The notes: generated by a model from the sequence alone, not told the origin. DNA of 64,000 bases from an uncultured Flavobacteriales bacterium (GCA_938085105.1 CALKGK010000045.1:1-64000); one strand, 5' to 3'; counted from the first letter of the stretch, positions 44,057-53,757 are shown. Made by a program: numbers and translations.

Positions 44057-45589
44057 ATGAATTCAAAAATCACCTTCCTTTTTTTATTGGCTTCTGTCCT
44101 GTCTCTTCCAACTTGGTCGCAATCACCTTCTCCACTGGAGCTGGATTTGAATTTGTTTTCAAGCGGATACAGTTCTCCCGTAGGGCTTTATCACGCTGGC
44201 GATTCGCGTCTTTTTGTGATCGAACAAGCGACGGGGAGAATCAAGGTGATGGATGATGCGGGAACGGAATTGGGGACTTTCCTCAATGTGAGCTCGCTCA
44301 TCAGTACTGGTGGGGAACGCGGACTCCTCGGGCTTGCTTTTCACCCCAATTACAGCTCAAATGGCCGCTTTTTCATCAATTACACCAACAATCAAGGAAG
44401 CACGGTTGTGGCAGAGTACGGGGTGAGCGGAAACCCAAATGTGGCGAACCCAACGGCGGTGGAAACCATCATCACCATTCCGCAAGATTTTGGAAATCAC
44501 AATGGCGGACACATTGCCTTTGGTCCGGATGGATACCTGTACATCGGCATGGGAGATGGTGGAAGTGGGGGTGACCCCAACAACCGTGCTCAGAATCCGC
44601 AATCGTTGCTGGGGAAAATGCTTCGGTTGGACGTTGATTCTGCAGCGCCCTATGCGATTCCTAGCGACAATCCATTCGTGGGAGATGCGAGCACTCTCGA
44701 CGAAATTTGGTCCATCGGAATGCGCAATCCTTGGAAGTTTTCTTTCGACCAAGAAACGGGCGATTTGTGGATTGGAGATGTGGGACAAAACATCAAAGAG
44801 GAAGTAAATGTGGAGCCGGCAGGAAGCGCTGGAGGATTGAATTACGGTTGGCGATGCTTTGAGGGCTTTTCTTCTTTCAATGGCACGGGCTGCAATGGAA
44901 CGTATGAAGATCCTGTAGCTGATTTTAGTCACAACGCTCCGTATAACTTTTGTTCCATCACAGGTGGTTATGTTTATCGGGGTGATGAATTTCCGAACAT
45001 GATTGGGAAATACTTTTTCACCGATTATTGCGCGGGGAGCATCTACACTTTGGAAAATGTGAATGAAACTTGGGAAGATGAAGTGGTGAACTCCGAACTC
45101 GGTTTTGGAAACGTTGCCTTTGGAGAAGGGGTGAATGGCGACCTTTATGTGGTCACCATCAGTGGCAATATTTATAAGTTGGAAGACGCGAATGGCGATT
45201 TCAACCCCAGCATCAGTGTGGATGCTTTTGGAAACTTGGCGGCCTCCGAAGGCGAGGTTTTTTATTGGTTTTTGGATGGAGTGCTCATCGATGGATTGAA
45301 CACCCAATTCATCCAGGCCACTCAATCGGGAAGCTATTCAGCCATTGTGGAGAATAGCGAAGGATATGCTTTGCCAACAAACAGCATCGATTGGCTGGTT
45401 TTGAGCGGAGTTCCAGGATGCACCTATGACAATGCAGACAATTATTCGGCGGAGGCCATGGTGGATGATGGTTCGTGTACTTGGACTTTCGGAAACAATA
45501 CTTGTCCGAGCGACCTCAATGGCGATGGTTCCGTGAATGCGGCTGATTTATTGAGCTTTTTGGAGAACTTTGGTACCGTTTGTGATTAA
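44057..45589 (+). CDS. Sugar dehydrogenase (glucose/sorbosone type) with dockerin-like tail
   Basis: A 510-residue secreted protein with signal peptide (MNSKITFLFLLASVLSLP...SQ). Residues about 20-345 form the six-bladed propeller of PQQ-dependent glucose/sorbosone dehydrogenases: GERGLLGLAFHPNY, NHNGGHIAFGPDGYLYIGMG and WSIGMRNPWKFSFD. A short Ig-like part follows. The last about 30 residues read DLNGDGSVNAADLLSFL, a dockerin/EF-hand-like calcium loop, instead of a typical T9SS sorting domain. A CTYDNADNYSAEA module precedes it, a known Bacteroidota surface repeat. The start at 44057 was chosen for the signal peptide. It leads a plus-strand run of secreted proteins. Confidence 0.85.
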   Translation: MNSKITFLFLLASVLSLPTWSQSPSPLELDLNLFSSGYSSPVGLYHAGDSRLFVIEQATGRIKVMDDAGTELGTFLNVSSLISTGGERGLLGLAFHPNYSSNGRFFINYTNNQGSTVVAEYGVSGNPNVANPTAVETIITIPQDFGNHNGGHIAFGPDGYLYIGMGDGGSGGDPNNRAQNPQSLLGKMLRLDVDSAAPYAIPSDNPFVGDASTLDEIWSIGMRNPWKFSFDQETGDLWIGDVGQNIKEEVNVEPAGSAGGLNYGWRCFEGFSSFNGTGCNGTYEDPVADFSHNAPYNFCSITGGYVYRGDEFPNMIGKYFFTDYCAGSIYTLENVNETWEDEVVNSELGFGNVAFGEGVNGDLYVVTISGNIYKLEDANGDFNPSISVDAFGNLAASEGEVFYWFLDGVLIDGLNTQFIQATQSGSYSAIVENSEGYALPTNSIDWLVLSGVPGCTYDNADNYSAEAMVDDGSCTWTFGNNTCPSDLNGDGSVNAADLLSFLENFGTVCD

Positions 45590-45610
45590 GATCAAGCTTA
45601 AATTCACAAG

Positions 45611-46429
45611 ATGAAATTATTCAAGATATCTGCCACGCTAGGTTGTTTAACAATCTGTGCTTTTTTCGCTGCTTGCGGACTAAAAAAAGAGAGTTCATCC
45701 ACCCAAGAAGTGAGCACATCAAGTCAAGTTGAGCAAGAAGTTCAAACAAGGGCTTTTCCGGACAGCATCGCTACTCCTTTCCATGTTTTAAAGTTGTCCG
45801 AAGGCTTTGCCGTGGTCGATCCCGCAGGGGGAATTTTGATCAAGGACCTCCTTTTTGCGAAAAAACTGAACGCAGCACTGCAGTTGTTGAGTGAAGAAGG
45901 GGAAATAGTATACTATGATTTTGAAGGAAAACGACTCGAAGAGCACCGTGGTTTTTTAGGTGTGTGTGGTACCGTTCCACATTATACCTTGAGCATTCTG
46001 GAAAACGAGGCTGCCTATGTTGTTCAGGAAATCGAAACCTTTTATACTCCGATTGAAGAACAAAAGAATGAGCCCATTAACACCATTTGGAAAGCGAGTA
46101 CAGACAGCATTTGTTTCCTCAACAAGCGCCGGGAATTTCAGTTTACTAGCAACTTTGGCATTTTTAGCGATTTGAGTCCGAATCCCAGAACGATTGTCTA
46201 TTACAAAGATGGCAAACTCAAGTTCTCAGAAAGTGCGCAACGCTACGACGATTTTTGGTTGGATGCTGAGGTACTGTATGTCCGCAATGGAAAGGCAATC
46301 GGCATTCACCCCATCTTAGAACCACAGTTTTCGCGCATCGAAAAGTTTGAAGGGGCACTGGCCAAGGTTGTGCTTATGAATGGCAAGGAGGCCTTCATCG
46401 ATACCGAAGGAAACATCTATCCGCTTTAA
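45611..46429 (+). CDS. Lipoprotein of unknown function with WG-repeat-like units
   Basis: A 272-residue lipoprotein, lipobox FAAC with lipidated cysteine at residue 22, then a Ser/Thr/Glu-rich linker. The rest is beta-rich, with weakly repeated EGFAVVDPAGG, GKAIGIHPILEPQFSRIEKFEGALAKV-like units (quoted pieces EGALAKVVLMNGKEAFIDT) that resemble WG repeats. No enzyme motif is visible. It lies 21 bp after the sugar dehydrogenase gene and 30 bp before the next, so it is probably cotranscribed. Confidence 0.6.
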   Translation: MKLFKISATLGCLTICAFFAACGLKKESSSTQEVSTSSQVEQEVQTRAFPDSIATPFHVLKLSEGFAVVDPAGGILIKDLLFAKKLNAALQLLSEEGEIVYYDFEGKRLEEHRGFLGVCGTVPHYTLSILENEAAYVVQEIETFYTPIEEQKNEPINTIWKASTDSICFLNKRREFQFTSNFGIFSDLSPNPRTIVYYKDGKLKFSESAQRYDDFWLDAEVLYVRNGKAIGIHPILEPQFSRIEKFEGALAKVVLMNGKEAFIDTEGNIYPL

Positions 46430-46459
46430 ATTTATTCTCCAGACCTCAAACAAGCTTGC

Positions 46460-46999
46460 ATGCAAATTTTATTTCTCTCCGTCCTTTTTACCACACTGCT
46501 CATTTCCTTGTGCCTTTTTGTGGCGTTCATCCATCTTGAAGGACAAAATGGAAAGGGGAGTGAATTATTACACTTGGTCTTTTTCCCTTACACCGGTTGG
46601 GGGTCTTGGGTTTATGAAAGGTGCCAGAAGTCGGGGTTAAAAGATTTATTTCCAAAAGATTATTACGTCTATAAACACATGGGTTTGCTGAATATCGCTC
46701 TCAGTTTGGGAGGCTTAGTTGCTGTTTTTTTGATGTGGTCTGAAAGCTTCAACTACGTTGGAGAAGGAATGGAATGGGCTGAAGAAACGGACAACGCGTC
46801 GATGGTCGGCGTAGGATTGTTGGGAGACATTCTCATCGGTGTTGGAAGTCTGATTTATGGAGGTATTCTGTTGGTTTTGTGGTTTATCGCTTCTTTGGTG
46901 ATCATTGCTCTCCCGTTCTTCCTGGCGAGATCCAGCAAGCGAGCACATCTTTTTCATCAACTCAAAAAGGAAAATGAGCAGCTCAAATCAGGAACTTAG
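46460..46999 (+). CDS. Small multi-pass membrane protein, unknown
   Basis: A 179-residue membrane protein with helices at about 3-24, 76-93 and a long hydrophobic stretch 120-157 that may span twice. The C-terminus is a charged cytoplasmic tail (SSKRAHLFHQLKKENEQLK). A loop between the first helices has YTGWGSWVYERCQKS. I recognise no family. It starts 30 bp after the lipoprotein gene. A function related to the neighbouring secreted proteins is possible but not shown. Confidence 0.6.
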   Translation: MQILFLSVLFTTLLISLCLFVAFIHLEGQNGKGSELLHLVFFPYTGWGSWVYERCQKSGLKDLFPKDYYVYKHMGLLNIALSLGGLVAVFLMWSESFNYVGEGMEWAEETDNASMVGVGLLGDILIGVGSLIYGGILLVLWFIASLVIIALPFFLARSSKRAHLFHQLKKENEQLKSGT

Positions 47000-47064
47000 T
47001 AGTCTCAATCGTGGATGAGAAGCGAAGATTTTATACCTTGAAGCCCTTAACGACAACGCAAACA

Positions 47065-47886
47065 ATGAAACATCTTCAAAGTAAAATTTCATGCCTTTTC
47101 TTGGCCTTTTCTCTCTTGTTTTTCTTGAATTCCTGCAATCTCATCGGCGCCCAAAAGGCAGGTGAATTGAACAATAAAGGTCTGCAAGCTATGGACAATG
47201 GTGAACTCGATCTGGCCATCGATTATTTCTCAGAGGCCTTGGATCAAAGAATTATCGATAAATCAGTGAAGGCCACTTGTCTTCGAAACCTAGCCATTGC
47301 TTGGGAAGAGTTTGGGAATGCGGATTCATCACGCTATTACTCCCTCGCTGCAGCTGAAATGATTGGTGAGGATACGTACGAGTATGATGTCTACATGGCC
47401 GATGTAAGCATGATTGATGGAGATATCCCTGCGGCCATCCGACGTTTAGAGAACGCAAAAGTTAAAGGCGGCGAAAACATGGAGGTTTGCAATCTCTTGG
47501 GTTTGATTTATTTGGGCGAATATGGAACGGATTACATCGATTACGAACAGGCGGCATACTACAATCGTAAAGCCTATGAGCAGGGCGAAAGCAGAGCTAC
47601 GAGTTATTTGCTGGCTTTGTCAGAATACTATTTGGACAACAACGATGTAGCCCTTGAAATTTTCAAAGAGATGCAGGTGAAGTATCCTTCCTTTATCGAT
47701 GCTCAGTACTTCGAAGGGGTGATTTACCTCGAAAATGGAGAGTTTGAAAAAGGAGTAAGCGTTCTGGAAGATTTGAAAACAAAGGACGCTAGCTATGTTG
47801 AGATTGTGGATCAAAACATTGCTGAGTTCGACCCTGAAAACTTTCAGGAAGATGACTTGAGCTTAGAAATGGAAGTAGAAGAATAG
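47065..47886 (+). CDS. TPR-repeat lipoprotein
   Basis: A 273-residue lipoprotein (lipobox LNSC, cysteine near residue 24) built of tetratricopeptide-like repeats: GLQAMDNGELDLAIDYFSEA, then further helix pairs such as YEQAAYYNRKAYEQG and YFEGVIYLENGEFEKGV. The tail is highly acidic. TPR lipoproteins act as scaffolds. An upstream start at 47011 is possible, but the signal peptide begins at 47065. It sits in the plus-strand run; the partner is unknown. Confidence 0.72.
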   Translation: MKHLQSKISCLFLAFSLLFFLNSCNLIGAQKAGELNNKGLQAMDNGELDLAIDYFSEALDQRIIDKSVKATCLRNLAIAWEEFGNADSSRYYSLAAAEMIGEDTYEYDVYMADVSMIDGDIPAAIRRLENAKVKGGENMEVCNLLGLIYLGEYGTDYIDYEQAAYYNRKAYEQGESRATSYLLALSEYYLDNNDVALEIFKEMQVKYPSFIDAQYFEGVIYLENGEFEKGVSVLEDLKTKDASYVEIVDQNIAEFDPENFQEDDLSLEMEVEE

Positions 47887-47900
47887 TAGACGAAAACACC

Positions 47901-48254
47901 ATGTTAGTACAAGCCCTTGCTAAAGCCTTGTTGGATGAGTTCAGCAAAACCGAAATTGCCTATACTGATTACTTGGAGGGCGGACATACCTATCGATTTG
48001 CCTGTGTTCTTTGGCTCTCCAATGAACGCATTGTCCATCTTATTAATACCTATTCTCACATGTTTGATGAGGAGCAGCAAGACAATATGAAGGCCATCAC
48101 AGCACACCTTGTGGTTTGGCAAGACTGCTGGCGAAAATTGGATGCAACTGCCGATTTTAAAAAGAACGATCGTTTCGTTTTTCAAAATGACCACCGTTTT
48201 CCAAGAGAGCAGGCCAATAAATTCATTGATTACTTAAAGCAACAGTGCTCATGA
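47901..48254 (+). CDS. Hypothetical cytoplasmic protein overlapping the formyltransferase
   Basis: A 117-residue soluble protein beginning MLVQALAKALLDEF. It has a mixed alpha/beta composition with two aromatic-rich stretches (HTYRFACVLWLSN and HLVVWQDCWRKLD). No signal peptide or known domain. Its stop overlaps the start of the formyltransferase gene as ATGA, so the two are translated together and may act in one process. No function is assigned. Confidence 0.65.
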   Translation: MLVQALAKALLDEFSKTEIAYTDYLEGGHTYRFACVLWLSNERIVHLINTYSHMFDEEQQDNMKAITAHLVVWQDCWRKLDATADFKKNDRFVFQNDHRFPREQANKFIDYLKQQCS

Positions 48255-48907
48255 AGGTGCTTTTTATCGGTAAACTCAAAGATCCCCACTCCGAAGAGGC
48301 GGCGCAATTCCTGAGCTCCTTTGACCTCGATCTTGAGGTGGTTTGGAGCAGCAGGGGTGAAGCATATCCGGAGCATTTACGCTCGTGGTCTGGAGATTTG
48401 GTATTGTCTTATTTGTCGCAATGGATCATTCCCGCAAGCACGCTGAATGGAGCGAAATTTGCCGCTTTGAATTGGCATCCAGGTACGCCAGAATACCCCG
48501 GAATTGGCTGTACGAACTTTGCTGTTTACGAGGGAGCTTCAACTTTTGGTATGACGTGTCACCACATGAACCCGAAAGTAGATACAGGCAGTATTGTGGA
48601 GGTAAGGCGTTTTGAGGTAGAAGCTGAGGATGATGTTTTCAGCATGACTCAAAAATGCTACGTCAAAATCCTGGAGAGTTTCAAATCAGTGCTCACCCAA
48701 ATCATCAAGGAGAAGGCTTTGCCAAAATCCGACGAGCATTGGACGAGAAGACCCTTCCGAAGAACGGAGCTCGACGCACTGTGTGTTCTCGACCTCGACA
48801 TGGACGAGGCAGAAATGAAAAGAAGAATCAAAGCAACCAAGTACGACAAACACTGGGCTTTTATTGAAATCAATGGAATCAAGTTTGTCCCAACTCCTGA
48901 AGCATGA
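48251..48907 (+). CDS. Formyltransferase-family enzyme, unknown substrate
   Basis: A 218-residue protein of the formyl-transferase fold, as in GART and methionyl-tRNA formyltransferase, that uses formyl-tetrahydrofolate. Catalytic residues are in place: N74 and H76 in ALNWHPGTPEYPG and D111 in KVDTGSIV. The usual C-terminal tRNA-binding domain of Fmt is missing, and the C-terminus is short and charged. It is therefore likely to act on an amino sugar or other small amine. The start at 48251 was chosen from the ATGA overlap. The gene also overlaps the next one by four bases. Confidence 0.75.
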   Translation: MKVLFIGKLKDPHSEEAAQFLSSFDLDLEVVWSSRGEAYPEHLRSWSGDLVLSYLSQWIIPASTLNGAKFAALNWHPGTPEYPGIGCTNFAVYEGASTFGMTCHHMNPKVDTGSIVEVRRFEVEAEDDVFSMTQKCYVKILESFKSVLTQIIKEKALPKSDEHWTRRPFRRTELDALCVLDLDMDEAEMKRRIKATKYDKHWAFIEINGIKFVPTPEA

Positions 48908-49560
48908 AAAAACTAAAATCCATCTTATTTGTGAGCTTTTTGTTCCTCACGCCACAATTCATCTTGGCTCAAAAGTCGGTAAAGAAGGTGGCTAAAACTT
49001 CGTGCAAGTGCATGGAAGAGCAAAAGGGCAATACTGAATTGATGCAGAAATGCCTCGTAGATGCTCTGGTGGCCAACATGGGAAGTTTGTCCAAGGATTT
49101 TGGTTTAAAAAGCATTGAAGAATTGGGCAACGAAGAGATGGCCATGAAAGTTTCAGAGGAGATGTTCAAACGCTGCCCTACAGAATTGATGATCATGAGC
49201 GGTATGCCCTACTATGAAAAGGACAAAGATTTCGATTGTGAATCCGTCAAGAACGGCAAATATTATTACCTCGAGGCGAATGAGCATGATGTGGAAGACA
49301 CCATTTTTGTGAGTATTGATGGGAAGAAATACATGGAAAGCATGGAGGGTGGAAAGTACTTCTCGGAGTGTGAAGTCGATTGGAATTCAAAATGCACAAT
49401 GGAGCTCACTTCAGTGGAGACCAACCATCCAGTGAAGATGGAGTTTTCTGTTCCCGGACAAAAATTCAACTACGATCTCATCCAAATTCGAGAAGAGTAT
49501 GTGGTATTTGGTGTGATGGTGGATGGTTTCTACGCTTACATCGTCTATTATAAAATGTAA
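48904..49560 (+). CDS. Secreted protein of unknown function, Cys-containing N-domain
   Basis: A 218-residue exported protein with signal peptide 1-22 (ending ILAQ). Residues about 30-100 form a helical domain with cysteines (SCKCMEEQ, QKCLVD, KRCPTE) of a type found in small Bacteroidota exported proteins. The second half is beta-rich with FVSIDGKKYMESMEGGKY. No enzyme signature. Translation is coupled to the formyltransferase by an ATGA overlap, which is odd for a cytosolic enzyme and an exported protein. Confidence 0.65.
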   Translation: MKKLKSILFVSFLFLTPQFILAQKSVKKVAKTSCKCMEEQKGNTELMQKCLVDALVANMGSLSKDFGLKSIEELGNEEMAMKVSEEMFKRCPTELMIMSGMPYYEKDKDFDCESVKNGKYYYLEANEHDVEDTIFVSIDGKKYMESMEGGKYFSECEVDWNSKCTMELTSVETNHPVKMEFSVPGQKFNYDLIQIREEYVVFGVMVDGFYAYIVYYKM

Positions 49561-49586
49561 TTCAAGCCCAATAATACCTTTTCAAT

Positions 49587-52500
49587 ATGCGTCATTCCAT
49601 TTCAGCGCTTCTTTTGTCAGTTGTTCTATTGTCCGCATGCACAGACCAGATCGAAGAGGAGAAGAATGTAGCGGAAGATAGATCAAGCCCTAGTGCATCC
49701 TTTCGTCTGCTGGAGCAAGATCAGACGGGAATTACTTTCGAAAATGCCATCACTGAAAGCAACGAAGAAAACATCATTTTGTATGATTATCTCTACAATG
49801 GTGGGGGATTGGGCGTAGGAGATTTTAATCGAGACGGACTCCAAGATGTTTATTTCGCCGGAAATCAGGTGAACGATGAGCTGTACTTCAATGAAGGTGA
49901 TTTGCGTTTTTCCATTCAAAATGAGCGTGTTGAGGCGAAAATGGAAGGTACGTGGACTTCAGGCGTGGCTGTGGTCGACATCAATGGCGATGGTTGGGAT
50001 GATATTTACCTCAGCAGAACGGGACCGGGAAACGACCTCGAGCGAAGAAGAAATGTGCTCCTCATCAACAAGGAAGGCAAACGTTTTGTAGATGAGGCGA
50101 AGAAGTATGGTCTTGACCACACCGGTCACACCACCCAGAGTGTCTTTTTTGATTACGATCGCGATGGGGATTTGGACGTGTATCTGATGACTCACCCAGG
50201 GAATTTTGCCCACAGCTTAGACCTCACGAAGCTCCAAGAGTTGATCGAATCTGGAGCATTGGAAAGCGATGTGCTTTTGAGAAACGACAAGGGCTCTTTT
50301 GTTGATGTTAGTAAGGAAGCGGGCTTGATTGAAGACCATGCTTTTGGATTGGGTATTGTTTGTGAGGATTTTAACCAAGATTCGTGGCCCGATTTGTATG
50401 TGTCCAATGACTTTGATGAGGGAGACTTCCTTTACATCAACAATCGAAATGGCGGTTTTGAATTGGCGGGAGACCGCTTACTGAAGCACACTTCCAACTT
50501 CGGGATGGGCTGTGATGCGGCCGATTTTAACAACGATGCTTGGCCCGATATCATTACGGTGGACATGGCTTTTGAAGATCACGAACGCTCCAAAAGAAAC
50601 ATGGCCAGCATGAATCCACGCAAATTTGAAGTGAGGAAAAAACTCGGTTGGCACCACCAATACATGCAAAACTGCTTGCATTTGAATCGGGATGGGAAGG
50701 TGTTTTCTGAAATTGCCCAAATGAGCGGTGTAGCGAAATCCGATTGGAGTTGGAGTGCCCTCTTTTGCGACTTCAACAACGATGCCCAAAAAGACCTCTT
50801 CATCAGCAATGGCTACAAAAGAGATACTCGCGATCAAGATTTGAGAAGGAAGATTGCCGCTTTGCAAGAGAAAGATGAAATTCCAAGCATTCAAGACGTC
50901 CTTTCGGTTTTTCCCAGCACTTTAATCGCTAACAAACTCTTCATGAATCAAGGAAACCTGCTCTTCTCCGATGATGGAGATGAGCTGGGCTTGAACAAAG
51001 CCATGCACAGCCACGGAGCGGCGTATGCAGATTTTGACAATGATGGAGATTTGGACCTTGTGGTGAACAATGTGGATTCCAAAGCAGTGGTTTTTGAGAA
51101 TCAGCTTCAACCGTCAAAACAATGGATTCAACTGGATTTGAGCGATCCTTCCATGAACGGAGCCAAATGTTTTGTTTATGAGGGGGAAGAGATGCAAGTT
51201 CAGCGTTTGGAACGGGTTCGTGGTTATGCTTCATCGGTGAGCTCGGTGCTGCACTTCGGTTTGTCCCGACAACAAAACCCCGATTCGGTGCTCATTGAAT
51301 TGATCAACGGTGAATGTTACGCTTTGGATGGTTTGGAAAGGGGAGAAAAAACAGAAGTTGAGCTTTCTTCAGCCCGAAAAACAAAAAGGATCTCTCCTTC
51401 TACAAAGCCCTTATTTGTGGAGCATTCGGCACGCGAGATCCTTCCTTACCGCCACCAAGAAAATCCTTTTTCAGACTTTGAAATTGAAACACTGCTTCCC
51501 CACAAACTCTCAACTGAAGGTCCGTTCATGGCCGAAGGTGATTTGAACAACGACGGTTTGATGGATTTGTGGATTGGCGGGTCTGCCGGACAAAGTGGTA
51601 GCGTTTATGTGCAAACCCCAGACGGAAGGTTCCGTGGATTTTTGCCCGAAGCTTTGAAAGCAGATGCTCGTCACGAAGATGCGGGTGCAACTTGGTTTGA
51701 TGCCGATGGAGATGGTGATTTGGACTTGTACGTGGTAAGTGGAGGAAATGAATACGGTGTAGGGAGTGATTTTTATCAAGATCGACTGTACCTCAACAAT
51801 GGAATGGGCTTGCTCACGAGGTCAGACAAGGTTCCTAGCTTCAGCAGTAGTGGGAGCAAGGTGCTTGCTTTGGACGTGGATGACGATGGAGATCAGGACT
51901 TGTTGGTTTTGGGCAGACTGGTTCCTCACCATTATCCAAGGAGTCCGCAAACCTACCTCTTGATCAATCAAGGAGAACAGTTCATTGTGGATCAAAGACA
52001 AACGGGTTTCCTTGCTACTTTGGGAATGCTCACCGATGCGAAAGTGGTCGACCTTGAGAAAAACGGCGAGCTTGTGATCATAGCTGTGGGGGAGTGGACC
52101 GGTATTCACGTGCTCAATATCGAAAACGGTGTATTGCAAAAAGACGAATCATACATTTTTGAAGGCGTAAATAATGGGTGGTGGAATTGCATTGAATGGG
52201 CAGATGTTGATGCTGACGGCGATCTCGACTTGCTCACTGGAAATCTTGGTTTGAACAATAAATTTCATCCCAGGGAGAATGCGCCGCTCCATGTTTTTGC
52301 CAGTGATTTTGACGGAAATGGAAGCAACGATATCGTTTTGGCCAAAAACAAAGGCGAAGACCTATTGCCCGTTCGAGGAAGGGAATGCAGTTCGCAACAG
52401 ATGCCCTTCATCGCCCAGAAATTTGACACCTACGAGTCTTTCGCCAAAGCCAAATTGAGCGATGTGTTCTCACCCCAAGCCTTGAAAGAGGCTTTGCACT

Positions 52501-52877
52501 TGCAAATGAACTTGGCTGAAAGCGGAGTTTGGATCAAAGAAGGAAAGCGTTTTCGTTTTGAAGCTTTTCCGGTCGAAGCACAGATGTCGCCCATCAAAGC
52601 CATAAAGTGCCAGGACGTGAACAAAGATGGGTTTTTGGACATCGTCTTCCTTGGAAATCAATTCAACACCGAAGTGGAAACCGTGCGCTACGATGCCGGA
52701 ATTGGTGGCGTTTTATTGGGCGACGCCAGCGGGAAGTTTCAATTCATGCCTCAAGATCAAAGCGGATTCTTCGTTCCTGGAGATGCGAAAGACTTGCTTC
52801 ATCTATCGTGGAAAAATGGAAAACATCTTTGGGTTGGGACCGTGAATAGTGGCGTGGTAAAGCTCTTTGAAGAATAA
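49587..52877 (+). CDS. FG-GAP/VCBS repeat lipoprotein with ASPIC/UnbV domain
   Basis: A 1096-residue lipoprotein (lipobox LLSAC, cysteine near residue 18). It contains many FG-GAP/VCBS repeats, each with a calcium-binding DxNxDG loop: DFNRDGLQDVY, DINGDGWDDIY, DYDRDGDLDVY, DFDNDGDLDLV, DADGDGDLDLY and DVDDDGDQDLL, forming two seven-bladed propellers. An ASPIC/UnbV module (RVRGYASSVSSVLHFGLS) lies at about 545-575 between them. This CRTAC1-like architecture is common in Bacteroidota, where the proteins are surface exposed; the ligand is unknown. It ends the plus-strand run, 7 bp from the convergent EamA gene. Confidence 0.87.
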   Translation: MRHSISALLLSVVLLSACTDQIEEEKNVAEDRSSPSASFRLLEQDQTGITFENAITESNEENIILYDYLYNGGGLGVGDFNRDGLQDVYFAGNQVNDELYFNEGDLRFSIQNERVEAKMEGTWTSGVAVVDINGDGWDDIYLSRTGPGNDLERRRNVLLINKEGKRFVDEAKKYGLDHTGHTTQSVFFDYDRDGDLDVYLMTHPGNFAHSLDLTKLQELIESGALESDVLLRNDKGSFVDVSKEAGLIEDHAFGLGIVCEDFNQDSWPDLYVSNDFDEGDFLYINNRNGGFELAGDRLLKHTSNFGMGCDAADFNNDAWPDIITVDMAFEDHERSKRNMASMNPRKFEVRKKLGWHHQYMQNCLHLNRDGKVFSEIAQMSGVAKSDWSWSALFCDFNNDAQKDLFISNGYKRDTRDQDLRRKIAALQEKDEIPSIQDVLSVFPSTLIANKLFMNQGNLLFSDDGDELGLNKAMHSHGAAYADFDNDGDLDLVVNNVDSKAVVFENQLQPSKQWIQLDLSDPSMNGAKCFVYEGEEMQVQRLERVRGYASSVSSVLHFGLSRQQNPDSVLIELINGECYALDGLERGEKTEVELSSARKTKRISPSTKPLFVEHSAREILPYRHQENPFSDFEIETLLPHKLSTEGPFMAEGDLNNDGLMDLWIGGSAGQSGSVYVQTPDGRFRGFLPEALKADARHEDAGATWFDADGDGDLDLYVVSGGNEYGVGSDFYQDRLYLNNGMGLLTRSDKVPSFSSSGSKVLALDVDDDGDQDLLVLGRLVPHHYPRSPQTYLLINQGEQFIVDQRQTGFLATLGMLTDAKVVDLEKNGELVIIAVGEWTGIHVLNIENGVLQKDESYIFEGVNNGWWNCIEWADVDADGDLDLLTGNLGLNNKFHPRENAPLHVFASDFDGNGSNDIVLAKNKGEDLLPVRGRECSSQQMPFIAQKFDTYESFAKAKLSDVFSPQALKEALHLQMNLAESGVWIKEGKRFRFEAFPVEAQMSPIKAIKCQDVNKDGFLDIVFLGNQFNTEVETVRYDAGIGGVLLGDASGKFQFMPQDQSGFFVPGDAKDLLHLSWKNGKHLWVGTVNSGVVKLFEE

Positions 52878-52884
52878 TTGAGGG

Positions 52885-53757
52885 CTATAAGGAAACCAGA
52901 CAAATGGCCACAATGGCCAGAACGATACCCACGATTTTTTTCTTGGTGAATTTCTCTCTAAAGAGTATAGCAGCGAGCAGCGCACTCAACATGATGATGC
53001 CTAAATTATTGATGGGAATGATGGCACTGCGCTCCATCAATCGAGCATCAAAGGTGTTGACCAAGAAAAAGATACTCGCAAAATTCACCAAGCCGAGGGC
53101 AATTCCTCCTAAAATGGTGGCTCCATTGATCCTGATCTTGGTTTTGCCCAAAGCTGCGCCTGTAGTCAAGAACAGAATGCCCAAAATGCCGCTGGTGAAG
53201 AAAGGAGCAGAGGTGAATAGGTATTGCTGGTTGCGTTGACTGAGTTGACCATCAGAGAAGTGTCCGATCACCAAATCAATGATCCCACTGCCCACGAATA
53301 TGATGAGCGGGAACAACAGGAACTTGGCTTGGAATTGATCTTTTTTACTTCGCTCAGAAATCATAAGTACACTAGCCAAAGCCAATACGACTCCCGCCAC
53401 TTTAAGTCGAGAAGCGCTGTCGCTGGGATCGGTAATCATGAACCAAGCAATGGGAATCACCATTGACATTTTTGTCGCCATGGAACTTACTGCCACTCCC
53501 ATTTTCTGAGCAGTGTACGCCATGAGGTAGAACAAGGTAATGAACAATGCCCCTACCATGAGACCGCCTTGCAACCAAGGCTCCGCCAATTGATCTTTGA
53601 TATGAAAGTCTTCAGAGAGCATTAGAATTCCGCAAGTGCAGGCCACCAGATAGTTTATGATGATGGCAGGGAAGGTGTCCACATTCCATTTGGGGAAAGA
53701 GCGGAAGAGCAGAAAAATCCCGGTGCTCGAAAGAATACTGAGTAAGAGGTAAATCAT
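52885..53757 (-). CDS. EamA/DMT superfamily transporter
   Basis: A 290-residue inner-membrane protein with ten predicted helices in two repeats, the EamA layout. It begins with a hydrophobic helix ([18 protein letters not shown]) and ends in a short charged stretch plus helix (FTKKKIVGIVLAIVAICLV). Family members export metabolites; the substrate is not deducible. It overlaps ribD by four bases (ATGA), so it is the last gene of ffh-folD-ribD-EamA. Riboflavin export is one possibility by context only. Confidence 0.82.
   Translation of the reverse strand: MIYLLLSILSSTGIFLLFRSFPKWNVDTFPAIIINYLVACTCGILMLSEDFHIKDQLAEPWLQGGLMVGALFITLFYLMAYTAQKMGVAVSSMATKMSMVIPIAWFMITDPSDSASRLKVAGVVLALASVLMISERSKKDQFQAKFLLFPLIIFVGSGIIDLVIGHFSDGQLSQRNQQYLFTSAPFFTSGILGILFLTTGAALGKTKIRINGATILGGIALGLVNFASIFFLVNTFDARLMERSAIIPINNLGIIMLSALLAAILFREKFTKKKIVGIVLAIVAICLVSL

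Noticed and set aside
44357-45325. 322-codon minus-strand frame
   Set aside because: Antisense to the sugar dehydrogenase; rich in Ile, His and Ser as expected for a shadow frame.
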